Shown: positions 8,567 through 18,054, counted from the first letter of the stretch. The stretch: DNA of 64,000 bases from Thiosocius teredinicola (GCF_002009425.1 NZ_CP019936.1:2405297-2469296), one strand, 5' to 3'. Notes: generated from the sequence alone by a model not told the origin. Numbers and translations: made by a program.

Positions 8567-9934
8567 ATGCCCGCGACCGCCGGAATCGCCAACAAAACCA
8601 CGTGGACGCGTCTGCTGGTCGCTGTTCTGGCCGGTGCCGTGGTGTGGGGAGCGGCGGCGTGGGTCTTCCCCGGGACACAGGCTATTCTGACCGGCCTTAT
8701 TGCGTTTCTCGTTATCCTGTGGACCAACGAAGGCCTGCCACTGGGTGCAGTATCACTGCTCCCGCTGATCCTGTTCCCCGCGTTCGGTATCGCCGACATG
8801 CAGGCGGTTGCGGCCAACTATGCAAATCCGATCATTTTTCTGTTTCTTGGTGGCTTCATGCTCGCCATTGCGGTGGAAGCGACCGGGTTGCACCAGCAGA
8901 TCGCGTTCCGCCTGCTGGCCATTTTCCCCAACACGGCGCGCGGCATGATCTTCGCGCTTGCCCTGGTAGCAGGGCTGCTCAGTGCGTTTCTTTCCAATAC
9001 CACCACCGCACTGCTGCTGATGCCCTTGGCTATGTTTCTCACCGACGAACCGCGACTCAACGTGCGATTTGCCCTGGCCATCGCATACGGTGCCAGCGTC
9101 GGTGGCGTCGCTACGCCGATCGGCACGCCGCCTAACTTGATTCTGCTCGGGTTCATGGAACAACACGCCATCGAACCGTGGGCGTTCGTGCAATGGATTG
9201 GCTTGGTGCTGCCGCTGGAAATCGCGATGTTTATCGCCGTCGGCATGCTGCTGTCGTTCGGTGTCAGCGAGACGCGCTTGTCACGCCCCGCATCAGCAGA
9301 AAAACTCAACCCGGGTCAACGCCGCGTCGCCTACACGCTGGGGGGACTGTTGCTGCTGTTGTTGGTCAATTCACCGATCCAGCCGTTTTACGCGGGTCTG
9401 GGCCTGGACGAACGCGCGATCTTACTGGCTTTCGGACTCAGCATGTTGCTGCCTGGAGTAGGGGTGTTGAATTGGACCGACTGTCGCAAGATTCCGTATG
9501 AGATCATCTTTCTGTTCGGCGCCGGCTTTTCCATCGCACATGCGTTCGGCGCAACAGGCCTGTCCCAGGCAATCGGCGATCTGCTGCTCGCACTGACCAC
9601 ACTCGACCTGTGGTTGCTGATTGTTATCGTTGCCCTGCTTGTGACCTTCACCACAGAGATCACATCCAACACCGCACTGATCTCGATGATTCTGCCGGTG
9701 GTGCACTCGGTAAGCAGTAGCGGCGCCCTGAACTCGACGCTGTTCATGCTCGTCGCAACCATCTGCGCCAGCTACGCCTTCATGCTGCCGATAGCGACCC
9801 CGCCGAATGCGATTGCCATCGCATCCGGTACCGTGCGGCCTCTGACCATGATGCGGTTCGGGCTGTTGCTGAACCTGACCGGGATTGCGTTGATCAGCCT
9901 GTTCGCGCTGGGTTATTGGCGATTCGTGCTTTGA
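8567..9934 (+). CDS. SLC13/DASS-family sodium:anion symporter
   Basis: 455 aa, strongly hydrophobic, with about 11-12 membrane segments. It carries both signature repeats of the divalent anion:sodium symporter family: S-N-T-T-T-A followed by G-G-V-A-T-P-I-G-T-P-P-N in the first half, and T-S-N-T-A-L followed by P-I-A-T-P-P-N-A-I-A in the second. These hairpins bind Na+ and dicarboxylate or sulfate. The protein is in the inner membrane. Whether it moves dicarboxylates, citrate or sulfate cannot be told. Confidence 0.9.
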   Translation: MPATAGIANKTTWTRLLVAVLAGAVVWGAAAWVFPGTQAILTGLIAFLVILWTNEGLPLGAVSLLPLILFPAFGIADMQAVAANYANPIIFLFLGGFMLAIAVEATGLHQQIAFRLLAIFPNTARGMIFALALVAGLLSAFLSNTTTALLLMPLAMFLTDEPRLNVRFALAIAYGASVGGVATPIGTPPNLILLGFMEQHAIEPWAFVQWIGLVLPLEIAMFIAVGMLLSFGVSETRLSRPASAEKLNPGQRRVAYTLGGLLLLLLVNSPIQPFYAGLGLDERAILLAFGLSMLLPGVGVLNWTDCRKIPYEIIFLFGAGFSIAHAFGATGLSQAIGDLLLALTTLDLWLLIVIVALLVTFTTEITSNTALISMILPVVHSVSSSGALNSTLFMLVATICASYAFMLPIATPPNAIAIASGTVRPLTMMRFGLLLNLTGIALISLFALGYWRFVL

Positions 9935-10100
9935 CTATTGCTCGGCGGATACCCCAAGAACAGCCTCACCGTGTCATTACTATTCACGGTCCGTTGCACG
10001 TGGGCTGGGATGGCTCGGATATCAAGCCTAACTAGACCCAAATGATCACGAATAGGGCGTAATCCGATACGGCCTTCGTAGGTTCTCCTATATTTCGATA

Positions 10101-10110
10101 ATTCTAGAAT
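10101..10110. promoter_or_regulatory. Palindrome upstream of the ArsR gene, candidate operator
   Basis: ATTCTAGAAT is a perfect 10-bp palindrome 37 bases before the ArsR start, inside an AT-rich promoter-like stretch. ArsR/SmtB repressors bind such short inverted repeats at their own promoters. Confidence 0.4.
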
Positions 10111-10146
10111 CTTGCAAATAAGCGGAGAGCGGCCTAGGCTTGCCGT

Positions 10147-10500
10147 ATGAACTTGGAACTTGCAGCAAAACGGCTCGCTGAACTCGGACACAGTACCCGC
10201 CTGGGTATCTTTCGTCACCTCGTGCGCTGCGGACCAAACGGATGCCCGGTCGGCGATGTGCAGCAGATTCTCGATATTCCGGCATCGACGCTTTCACACC
10301 ATATCGGACGATTGGTTAGTGTCGGCCTGGTCGAACAACGACGCGATGGACGCGTCCTGTACTGCCTGCCGATGTTTGAGGCATTCGACGAGACTATCGA
10401 ATTTCTCGCCGCGGAATGTTGTCAAGGTAGCTATGAAATCGATGAAACCTGTGCACCGAGTTCGAAAACGCAACAGCGGGGTAGGGGTAGGGCACGTTGA
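10147..10500 (+). CDS. ArsR/SmtB-family metal-responsive repressor
   Basis: 117 aa, mostly a winged helix-turn-helix. The recognition region reads I-P-A-S-T-L-S-H-H-I-G-R-L, followed by the wing L-V-E-Q-R-R-D-G-R-V-L-Y-C. Candidate thiol ligands are the two cysteines of R-C-G-P-N-G-C-P-V-G-D in the N-terminal third and the E-C-C-Q motif near the C-terminus, so a thiophilic ion (arsenite or a soft metal) is likely sensed. The stop overlaps the TTG start of the permease, so the two are translationally coupled and the repressor probably controls the pair. Confidence 0.88.
   Translation: MNLELAAKRLAELGHSTRLGIFRHLVRCGPNGCPVGDVQQILDIPASTLSHHIGRLVSVGLVEQRRDGRVLYCLPMFEAFDETIEFLAAECCQGSYEIDETCAPSSKTQQRGRGRAR
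10479..10492 (+). promoter_or_regulatory. Two overlapping KOPS-type motifs
   Basis: GGGTAGGG at 10479-10486 and again at 10485-10492, sharing two bases, at the end of the ArsR gene and reading toward dif. Tandem overlapping copies are known to bind FtsK well. Confidence 0.55.
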
Positions 10501-11525
10501 CCTCACAACCTTTGTTTGATCGTCTTATCGATACCGGATTGTTCGCACTGCAGTTGTTCGCTGAGCTTGCTCTGCTGTTTGTGCTTATCAGTTTTCTTGT
10601 CGGTGCATTGCAGGAATGGCTTCCGGCCGACAAGGTCCGCCACTATCTTTCTGCGCGGCATGGTCACGGCTACCTGATCGGCGCCTTGATCGGCGCGGCC
10701 ACACCGTTCTGCAGTTGCTCCACGGTACCGTTGACGCTTGGCTTGCTCAAGTCGGGTGCAGGATTCGGCCCGACGATGACACTGTTATTTGCCTCGCCAC
10801 TGGTCAATCCCATCATCATTGCGCTGTTCTGGATCACTTTCGGGATTGAACTGACGATCCTGTATACGGCCATGGGCCTGGGCATGGCGATTGGCGTTTC
10901 GTGGCTGATGGACCGGTCGGGCTTCGAGCGCTATCTGAAGAACGACGTGATTGGTCGGAAGGTGCAAACGGCCAGTGTATCGCTGAGTAGCCTGCAGCAA
11001 CCCGCTGCCAATACGCAGTGTTGCAGTACGGCGCAGAACCCACCGCTCACGGTGCGCTTGGATGCTTCGGGTATCGGCGTTGGTCAGCCCAGTGTTGCGT
11101 TGCCGGAAACCTTCGCACCTCGCGCCCGCCGCTTGCTGATGGAAGCGGTGAATCAGTTTCGCAGCTTTCTGCCGCACGTGGTGATCGGGGTATTGATCGG
11201 CTCCTTCGCCCACGGCTTCGTGCCCGACGAATGGTTGATTCAATATGCCGGCGAAGGTAGCTTCTGGGCAATCCCGCTCGCCGCGATCGTCGGCGTGCCA
11301 CTGTATGTACGTGGATCGACGATGATCCCAATCGCGATGACATTGACAGCGAAGGGTATGGGTATCGGGGCAGTCATTGCGCTGGTCATCGGCGGTGCCG
11401 GTGCGTCGCTGCCTGAAATGGTAATGCTGAAAAGAATGTTCCGTTGGCCGATTCTTCTGGCCTTCCTGTTCTCAGTGTTCAGTATCGCGGTAACCACCGG
11501 GGTTTTGGCAGAGGCATTCTTCTAA
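10497..11525 (+). CDS. ArsP/SO_0444-type permease (DUF318), metal or organoarsenical efflux
   Basis: 342 aa with eight or so membrane segments in two halves. The first half has the family motif F-C-S-C-S-T-V-P-L-T-L-G-L-L-K-S-G-A; the second has G-V-P-L-Y-V-R-G-S-T-M-I-P-I-A. The cytoplasmic linker contains a C-C-S-T element that may bind metal. Relatives export trivalent organoarsenicals (ArsP) or Cu/Zn (SO_0444 group); the length fits ArsP better. The start is TTG, overlapping the ArsR stop as TTGA, which sets the reading frame and implies coupling. Confidence 0.82.
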   Translation: MTSQPLFDRLIDTGLFALQLFAELALLFVLISFLVGALQEWLPADKVRHYLSARHGHGYLIGALIGAATPFCSCSTVPLTLGLLKSGAGFGPTMTLLFASPLVNPIIIALFWITFGIELTILYTAMGLGMAIGVSWLMDRSGFERYLKNDVIGRKVQTASVSLSSLQQPAANTQCCSTAQNPPLTVRLDASGIGVGQPSVALPETFAPRARRLLMEAVNQFRSFLPHVVIGVLIGSFAHGFVPDEWLIQYAGEGSFWAIPLAAIVGVPLYVRGSTMIPIAMTLTAKGMGIGAVIALVIGGAGASLPEMVMLKRMFRWPILLAFLFSVFSIAVTTGVLAEAFF

Positions 11526-12010
11526 GCCAGCTGCCGTGGATGGTTCCGATGGGGCGATATTCACCAAGAGGTCATTTTGTAAGCGGATCGAATTCAGATT
11601 CGGTTCCTACTCCCTCGTCGTAGTACTTGAGCTGGAATTCGCTGCGGTCGCTGTTTATTTCGTAAATGCGTATATCAGTTCATGTAAATTGAAGATGGGG
11701 AAATACTTATCTGAAAGCCCCAATCGACCGCACTTCTATTGATTGGTGTCAATCGAGCGTGGTCGCACCGATTGTGTTCCCAACAGGCGAACACCCGACA
11801 GTTTTCTAGGCTGGATGAGTCGGCATTCGGTAATTGCTCGGTAAGAAGCGGCAAGTGCGAGTATCTAGATTATGGACGATCGTTACGGATCGGAATGAAC
11901 CAACCCATACATTTACATTCTCACCAGCGGTGCTTGGTTCCACAGGTCAGCAGGAAGCACCACATCTTCTATACTTAAGGCTTGCGTCGAGCGACAGCTA
12001 GGAGGTTGTG
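11526..12010. other. Non-coding stretch before the toxin-like cassette
   Basis: About 485 bases, AT-richer than the neighbours. The short open frames in it resemble nothing known and lack ribosome sites. It probably holds the promoter of the cassette and marks the junction between core genes and inserted DNA. I see no tRNA, insertion sequence or direct repeat. Confidence 0.5.
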
Positions 12011-15000
12011 ATGCGAATTCCGGTCTTCGAATTTGCAACAGCGCGAAATCCACAGACAATTTCGCCTCTGCTGGAGCGAGTATTCGCTATCAGGCTTGCA
12101 CCAGATCTTCAGTCTGTGTCGCATTACCTGGCCAACATTCCGAGACTGAGCTTCGGACGGGTCCGCGTTGTGTTGCAGGAGCGGGCGGCGAGTTTCAATG
12201 ACCGGGTCACACTTCGTAGCCTTCGCCGGGAATTTGCGGCATACATCGCTTTATACGACGAGTTCCATCGTGAGCGCCATCGTCAAAGCACGAAGCACAT
12301 GGCGGAGGCGTTTGCCGAGTTGGCCACCGTTTCCATCAGCGACAATGAGCGTGTTCGGCTGTGGGACAATCTCGCCCACTCTCTTTGGGTCATGCCGGAT
12401 GAAGATATCGTCGAGATCATCCGTACTATCCTTGTTGCCGATCATTTCCAGGAAGTTGCCGGCGCGATACTGCGTCTTGGCACACCAACCGAGACAGATG
12501 ATATTTTGACAATCCGCCGCGCGCTTCGAGCGCGGGTTGTAATGCCGCTCGGTGTCGACAACCGAGTCGAGGGAGGCGAACCGGAGCGGCTCACTGCCAT
12601 TCAGGCGCGGCTTTTGCGTGCAGCCCATAACGGGATCATCGACCGGGCAAGACTGTCGACGCTGACCGCATTTAAAGCGCGACTCTCAGCGGCACTCGTG
12701 GCGACCCGACCAGTAACTGCAATGGCGCCTGTGCGCGGACTTGCTGGCCCGACGGGGCTGAGTGGGGCGCCCGCTCCGCGGCCCAGGTTTTCGATCAATG
12801 CGCTGCCGCTTGCCAGGCCTCTCGATTTGCCCTTATCAATCGCAGAATCTACGGCGCCGGAAGCAGATGCGGATTCCGCCCTGCTTGTACTTGAAGATGA
12901 GGTTGATTCGCTCGAGGCGGATCTGGGCGATCGAGATGACGATGTAACCGAAGATGAGCAAACCTTCTTCTTCCACGGCGCAGAGATCGTGGTCAAGGAG
13001 CGGGTTCCCGCCGGGGCATTCGTGGTTTCCGCCGAGGAGGTCGAAGGAGGTTTTCATCTTCGCCTGACTTACTTCCATGACAATAGCGCCCCTGAAATGG
13101 GTCGAATCACTGGTCGGATCGGGACAGCTACGGGAGCCGCGACCATTAGCGCCGATCCAATTGCGTCCGGTCGCGAGGGCTACCAGCATTACCGTCTGAC
13201 GACCCAGCCTCTGCGTGGTTCGCGTTTTGAGGTGATGTTCAATGCGACCGATGTTTCGGCCAACGAGACGGCAGAAATCAGCGGGCTTGTGATCCGCGAC
13301 GTCGGGGATCATGCGGCCGTGGTGCCCTGGTCGGGACCTCGGGATATCGTCGCCAACCCACCGCCGCTGTTTGGCGTGAATAAGGTTGGCGTCATTGACT
13401 TTCATCGTGTTGAGCAAGAACTTTATTGCTTCGAGGCATCGGAGCCGAGTCATATCGAAAACCTGATGGCCCGAGAGCACAAAGAGCGCGTGACGCGTAG
13501 CTTTACTCTCAACGAGGTGGAAACCGAGCGCACCCGTGAGGCCGGCTTTGAGCAACAGAACGACACACATAGGGCCGATCGGCACGAACAGCAAAGCACA
13601 GTGGCGGAGGTATTGCAGGAAGAGGCCTCACGCAACATCAACGTCAATGCAGGGGTGAGCGGGGGCTTCGGCAACTCCGTGCAAGTCTTCGCGAATACGG
13701 CCGTTACCTTTGCCAACTCGACCTCTCGCGAGCAAAGTCGCTCGGATGCACTGACCTTCGCCCGCGAGATTACGAGTCGGGTTGCGCAGAAGATTACGTC
13801 GAAAACGACCGAGCGTCGCCGGGCGCTGGTGCGCCATGAATTCGAGGATGTATCGCGCCACGGCTTTGACAATCGAGCGGGTGACGAGCCTGTCGTCAGC
13901 ATCTTTCGCTTTCTCGACAAGATATACCGCAACCATCTGGTGAGTTTCGGGAGGCGTTGCGTCGTGGAATGGATGATTCCAGACCCATCACGGAACTATA
14001 TCCGCGCACAAGAACTCGCCGTGCCCGAAGATGACTTCAACCGTCGGCCGCCGAAGAAGCCGCGACGCCTGGGGTTGAACAAACCGTCGGATGTGACGCC
14101 TAGTAACTATCGCCGCTTTGCGAAGGCCTATGGTATCGACGATCTGCCCGCGCCACCGCCATTCATCATGTTCATTTCTCGCTCATTCGCTGAGAACGAT
14201 CCACCATCCGCTCCACCGGAGGAAGGAGGGGAGGCTTTTGATCCCGGGCCTCAGGCAGTCTCATATGAAATCGAGATTCCTGACGATTATCTCGCCACCC
14301 ACTATTCGGTGACCCATGAATCACATTCTCCACAAGGCAGCAGCGGTGCTGGCACAGAGGGAATGCAGAAGTTCGACGTCCCGCTTTCGTTCTCAGTCCC
14401 ATATCAGGCGCTTGATGAGTTTCCCATGATCGCCACCGTCACAATCCGGCTTGTGATCCGCAAGGTCGTACAGCGGGACTGGCAGTACCAGGTGTTTAGC
14501 AGAATCATGGAGGCCTATCGCGAAAAAAAGGCCGAGTACGACGCCGCCCGCGAAGCCTATGAGGATGAGAGTCGCCGTGCTGATCTCAACCCTCGTTTTA
14601 AGAAAGACATCATTCAGCGCGAATTGCGCCGCGTCGCGCTCTATATGATCCAAAAGCCCCATGGGACCGACGTTACCCACGACCATTACCTGCCGGGAAA
14701 GAAGGGCGAGTTACACACACTCAACTTGACCCCTGCGCTGGATCGCCACGCTGCCGCCGTTCGGTTTTTTGAGCAGGCCTTTGAATGGGATCTCATGGCC
14801 TATCTACTTTATCCCTACTTTTACGCCGACGAGAAAACATGGTCGGTCAGGCTCGCCATGGAGGAAACACGCGACCGCGATTTTGCCGCATTTCTTACCT
14901 CGGGCATGGCACGGCTTGTGGTGCCGATTCGCTTAGGTTTTGAGGATGCGGTCACCCATTACCTGCAGACCGGCGAACTGTGGTTCGGCCGCGGTGTTGT

Positions 15001-15241
15001 GATGGATGTGGAGAACGATCTCTATCTTTCGATTGCAGAGGAGATGGCGAGTGGTACGGAGGAGACGGAAGTCCTTGAAACCTGGTTGACCACGATTCCG
15101 ACCGACCTCAATATCTTGCAGGAGAATGCGGGGGCAATGGTAGGCGATGGGCTGCCCTGTCTCGACGAGGAGCAGAATCCCATCGGCACCGGATCGAGTA
15201 CGCTCGCGCCGGTACTTTCTACTCCGACGGACGACGGCTGA
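12011..15241 (+). CDS. Large protein of unknown function, first gene of a toxin-like cassette
   Basis: 1076 aa from ATG 12011. The GTG at 12008 is only 2 bases from the GGAGG at 12001-12005, so ATG is preferred. No signal peptide. Residues 1-230 look alpha-helical; 230-280 are Pro/Ala-rich; 282-318 are strongly acidic; 318-435 look beta-rich. Residues 485-660 look like the conserved core: a Glu/Arg/Gln-rich helix, a Gly/Asn stretch (N-A-G-V-S-G-G-F-G near 546-554), a Ser/Thr-rich helix, then H-G-F-D-N-R and F-L-D-K-I-Y-R-N. A further long charged helix lies at about 800-870. I think I have seen similar cores in uncharacterised large bacterial proteins but cannot name the family. Its position 11 bases ahead of the next gene suggests a carrier or scaffold for the downstream proteins. 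Function unknown. Confidence 0.85.
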   Translation: MRIPVFEFATARNPQTISPLLERVFAIRLAPDLQSVSHYLANIPRLSFGRVRVVLQERAASFNDRVTLRSLRREFAAYIALYDEFHRERHRQSTKHMAEAFAELATVSISDNERVRLWDNLAHSLWVMPDEDIVEIIRTILVADHFQEVAGAILRLGTPTETDDILTIRRALRARVVMPLGVDNRVEGGEPERLTAIQARLLRAAHNGIIDRARLSTLTAFKARLSAALVATRPVTAMAPVRGLAGPTGLSGAPAPRPRFSINALPLARPLDLPLSIAESTAPEADADSALLVLEDEVDSLEADLGDRDDDVTEDEQTFFFHGAEIVVKERVPAGAFVVSAEEVEGGFHLRLTYFHDNSAPEMGRITGRIGTATGAATISADPIASGREGYQHYRLTTQPLRGSRFEVMFNATDVSANETAEISGLVIRDVGDHAAVVPWSGPRDIVANPPPLFGVNKVGVIDFHRVEQELYCFEASEPSHIENLMAREHKERVTRSFTLNEVETERTREAGFEQQNDTHRADRHEQQSTVAEVLQEEASRNINVNAGVSGGFGNSVQVFANTAVTFANSTSREQSRSDALTFAREITSRVAQKITSKTTERRRALVRHEFEDVSRHGFDNRAGDEPVVSIFRFLDKIYRNHLVSFGRRCVVEWMIPDPSRNYIRAQELAVPEDDFNRRPPKKPRRLGLNKPSDVTPSNYRRFAKAYGIDDLPAPPPFIMFISRSFAENDPPSAPPEEGGEAFDPGPQAVSYEIEIPDDYLATHYSVTHESHSPQGSSGAGTEGMQKFDVPLSFSVPYQALDEFPMIATVTIRLVIRKVVQRDWQYQVFSRIMEAYREKKAEYDAAREAYEDESRRADLNPRFKKDIIQRELRRVALYMIQKPHGTDVTHDHYLPGKKGELHTLNLTPALDRHAAAVRFFEQAFEWDLMAYLLYPYFYADEKTWSVRLAMEETRDRDFAAFLTSGMARLVVPIRLGFEDAVTHYLQTGELWFGRGVVMDVENDLYLSIAEEMASGTEETEVLETWLTTIPTDLNILQENAGAMVGDGLPCLDEEQNPIGTGSSTLAPVLSTPTDDG

Positions 15242-15252
15242 GGCGAACCGCC

Positions 15253-16689
15253 ATGGCGGATCGTGCGGTCGTTCGCGCCATCGATCGGGTTATCGACGCA
15301 TCGCCGCGCACGGGTGACGGCTTCGCCTTTTTGCATCCCGAACCCGATTTCACCAACGATGTTGGCCGTATCCAGCTCACGCGGTTCTACAACGGCAACG
15401 ATATCCCAGTGACCCATGTGGTGGATGACGATGGGGCAGTGCGCAATGAATATCATCTGTATTTCAGTACCAGTGCGCTGACGCTTGTCGAACTGGCGCG
15501 GAGTCTCGATCCGGGCGACGAAGGGGTGGACGGTATCTGGTACTTGGAAGTGGGTAAGGACCGTTTCTCTCGGTCCTTTTTCTACTCTGAAACGCGCGAC
15601 AAATCCCCTAGCTACGAAATGCTGCGCGACATGCTGTATCTCGCGCCGACCTTTGGCGAGTTGCATGGCGGGGAAACCGTCACGCTGGCCTCCTTCGCCG
15701 GGTCGAATCAGGCGCCCGCATCCGATGATTTTGACTTTGTAGCAGAGATCGTTTCCTTGCTTGAAAAGCTCGGCACAGCCATCAGCGAATGGACCGAGAA
15801 GCTCGGTTTGGCGCTGAAGGTCAACCCCGAGCTCTGGGATCCAAAAAGGCGCTCGGACAATGTGCGTGAGGTGATCGAGGATACCGCCAGTCTGCTGCGA
15901 AGCGTTGCAGGCGCATTCAAGCGCGGCATCGCGGTGATGGTTGATCTCGCGCTCGATAGTTTCGAGGCTACGGTTGCGGCACTCGAGAAACTGTTCGACT
16001 CCGGGGCGGCAGCAGTTCTCGATTTCCTCAGCGAACAACTTGGGAGCCTCGCCGACCCAGCGGTAGCGGCAGAGCAACTGGCTCAGCAAGTGCTCTCAAT
16101 CATTCGGCTTGTTCGCGATAAGATCACGGCGCTGCGCAAATTCGGCAATAACGTCACCGACTGGTTCGATCAGACATTCGGCAGTCTCAAAGAGAGCGTT
16201 GATGTGATCATCGGCTACTTTGCAGGTGTGTGGAACGGTTTGGTAGACGCGATCCTCGGCATCTTCGATACCGTGAACATGGTGGTCTCCATCATCCTCG
16301 GGCTGTTTAAGTTCGGTGCCGTCGCGGCGGAGGCGTGGGACCTTACACTTGAGATCATCGACGAAGTCCTGGCAGGGCTGGAATCAACAGCCTGGACAGA
16401 TATCTGGACCGAATTTTCCGAGTCTATCTATCCTGAGATCCGCGATACGTTGCTGGAGCAGGGCCGGGAACTTGCGGATGCTATCGACAAGGCGTTCACC
16501 AGTAACAACGCCGCGGTTGGCTATTACTTCGGTTATCTGGTCTATATGATCGTGGAGAACTTTTTCCCCCCGATTAAGCTGACCAAGGTCGCACGCGTAG
16601 CGAATCGAAGTGCGGAAGCAACTTCGGCGTTCTTAAAGCGGTTGGGACAGTTTAGCCAGGGCACCTTTCCCAAGGTAGTCGATGCGTAG
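15253..16689 (+). CDS. Protein with hydrophobic pre-toxin-like helices, second cassette gene
   Basis: 478 aa. Residues 1-150 form a mixed alpha/beta domain (G-F-A-F-L-H-P-E-P-D-F and G-I-W-Y-L-E-V-G). Residues 160-310 are amphipathic helices, 316-360 are long hydrophobic helices (V-V-S-I-I-L-G-L-F within), and 419-438 is another hydrophobic segment. It ends in a basic helix, P-P-I-K-L-T-K-V-A-R-V-A-N-R. This helical, membrane-active layout just before a toxin domain resembles the pre-toxin part of polymorphic toxins. Here the toxin-like domain is in a separate gene, whose ATG overlaps this stop. A role in translocating the next protein is inference; I do not recognise a named family. Confidence 0.8.
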   Translation: MADRAVVRAIDRVIDASPRTGDGFAFLHPEPDFTNDVGRIQLTRFYNGNDIPVTHVVDDDGAVRNEYHLYFSTSALTLVELARSLDPGDEGVDGIWYLEVGKDRFSRSFFYSETRDKSPSYEMLRDMLYLAPTFGELHGGETVTLASFAGSNQAPASDDFDFVAEIVSLLEKLGTAISEWTEKLGLALKVNPELWDPKRRSDNVREVIEDTASLLRSVAGAFKRGIAVMVDLALDSFEATVAALEKLFDSGAAAVLDFLSEQLGSLADPAVAAEQLAQQVLSIIRLVRDKITALRKFGNNVTDWFDQTFGSLKESVDVIIGYFAGVWNGLVDAILGIFDTVNMVVSIILGLFKFGAVAAEAWDLTLEIIDEVLAGLESTAWTDIWTEFSESIYPEIRDTLLEQGRELADAIDKAFTSNNAAVGYYFGYLVYMIVENFFPPIKLTKVARVANRSAEATSAFLKRLGQFSQGTFPKVVDA

Positions 16690-17665
16690 GAGAACACGTA
16701 AAGTTTCGCTTGAAGACGGTCTCATCAAGCGCGACAAGTCGCCCAAGCGGCGGCGCACGCCTGCGACGAGGTCGGAACTACTCGACTTCATAAAGCTATT
16801 GCGTCGCTTTCTCGCCCGATCAGCGAATCGCACGGTGAAGCGGCAGAAACAGGAGCTTCAACGGCTCGCCGCCAACTACCGTGATTTCATTGGCGAGGCC
16901 TTTCACTACGGCAGATTGCTCCGCGCGCGGGCCCGGGTAGGAAAATTTCCGACGTTCTCACGCAGACGGTTGCCTGACGAGGCGAGCGAATTGCTCGGTG
17001 AATCAGCATCGAAGCAGCCCTGGCGCCAGTTCTACGACGATGATGCTTTCATCGCTACACGTGGGACCGGGGGTATAAAGGAGGCAAGGGCCCTGTTGAT
17101 GCCTGACCGCAGTGTACAGGTGGAACTCGGTGGCGATGTACTTCCGTCAATCTCCGCGATCCGCTCGACACAGCGCTATCCCGATCTGAGTCATACCGGG
17201 CAGGATTTCTCGACCAAACTGGAGCCGGCAAAGACAAGGAGCTATGGCGGGGTTCCGCTTCGCGACGAAACAGGGAACGCCTATCAGCGAGCACATCTCT
17301 GGGGGCATGGATTCGGCGATGAAGCTCGCGCTGGGTTGATGTATGCACCGGCGGAAGTAAACCAGCTTCTACAGTCGCGCGGGGTAGAGCGCTTTCTCCG
17401 TGAACAAGCCAATCTAGCGGCGGAAAATGGCGGCAATGTGCGTCTGGTCGCGAAGGCACGCAGTCACCCCCCAGCAAAGCGACCCTCTCGTCTCAATCGC
17501 AAGAAGGGGGAATTCGTGTTGTCTGAACTCGTTTACGAAATCGACATCACTCGACCCGATGGCTCGAAATTCGGTGCCAGAGTGGAACTGACTGTGCCGA
17601 AACCGCCGGGAACGCCGGTCGGCATCAGTATCTTCCCACCAGATGCAATTGCGGCGGGGCCGTAG
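16682..17665 (+). CDS. Polymorphic-toxin-type nuclease-like protein, third cassette gene
   Basis: 327 aa, starting inside the last codons of the previous gene (8-base overlap, translational coupling). Residues 1-100 are very basic (R-R-R-T-R-K and K-R-R-R near the start) and helical. The C-terminal half has Y-Q-R-A-H205-L-W-G-H-G-F-G-D213-E214 followed by A-P-A-E-V-N227-Q, and ends in beta strands (Y-E-I-D-I-T-R-P-D-G). The H...G-F-G...N pattern resembles the toxin domain often labelled polymorphic toxin type 4 and other His-Asn nuclease-like toxins; likely catalytic residues would be His205, Glu214 and Asn227. I am fairly sure it is an effector domain and less sure of the chemistry. No gene resembling an immunity protein follows within 389 bases. 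Confidence 0.75.
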   Translation: MRRRTRKVSLEDGLIKRDKSPKRRRTPATRSELLDFIKLLRRFLARSANRTVKRQKQELQRLAANYRDFIGEAFHYGRLLRARARVGKFPTFSRRRLPDEASELLGESASKQPWRQFYDDDAFIATRGTGGIKEARALLMPDRSVQVELGGDVLPSISAIRSTQRYPDLSHTGQDFSTKLEPAKTRSYGGVPLRDETGNAYQRAHLWGHGFGDEARAGLMYAPAEVNQLLQSRGVERFLREQANLAAENGGNVRLVAKARSHPPAKRPSRLNRKKGEFVLSELVYEIDITRPDGSKFGARVELTVPKPPGTPVGISIFPPDAIAAGP

Positions 17666-18054
17666 ACCGTAGATGCCGATCCTTGCTTAGGTTGCCAACG
17701 TTCACTACGCAAAAACAAGGGCTTACGCTACGAATATTTAGGCTATTCCACGCTAAGATCGGCGACCATGTCATGTATCGCAACCTAATTTTTGCAATAT
17801 CCACCGAGCCGTAGAAAATCTAGTAGAAACAGGTCAATAGTGATTGACTGTCGAAGTTCCAGATGCCCAGTTCAGCGATCTTAGTGACTCTTGGTCAAGC
17901 GATCTTTCCTCTTGCTTTGCGGGTTACTTTCTTCCTGTTGGCAAAGCATCAGAATTGCAGAATGTACGCAAGTGATTAGGTTGAGGCGACGTTGATATTG
18001 ACCTTGTAAGAGCATGAATTAGCGCTCAAAATCAGGCGAAGCACGGAAGAACAA
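17666..18054. other. Gene-free stretch between the toxin cassette and the restriction island
   Basis: About 390 bases, AT-rich, with stops in all frames. This is where an immunity gene would be expected, but no open frame of plausible size with a ribosome site is visible. It probably contains the hsdR promoter. I see no integrase fragment, tRNA or clear repeat. Confidence 0.5.

Noticed and set aside
11650-11700. A dif-like stretch ending CATGTAAAT near 11.69 kb
   Set aside because: Aligned to dif it matches only the outer end of one arm and needs a deletion; the central region and the other arm do not fit.
11739-11978. 79-aa open frame between the permease and the cassette
   Set aside because: No ribosome site, His/Cys-rich random-looking composition, and no similarity to a known protein.
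17666-18054. Possible immunity gene or integrase remnant
   Set aside because: A 40-codon open stretch exists but lacks a start with ribosome site and resembles nothing known.
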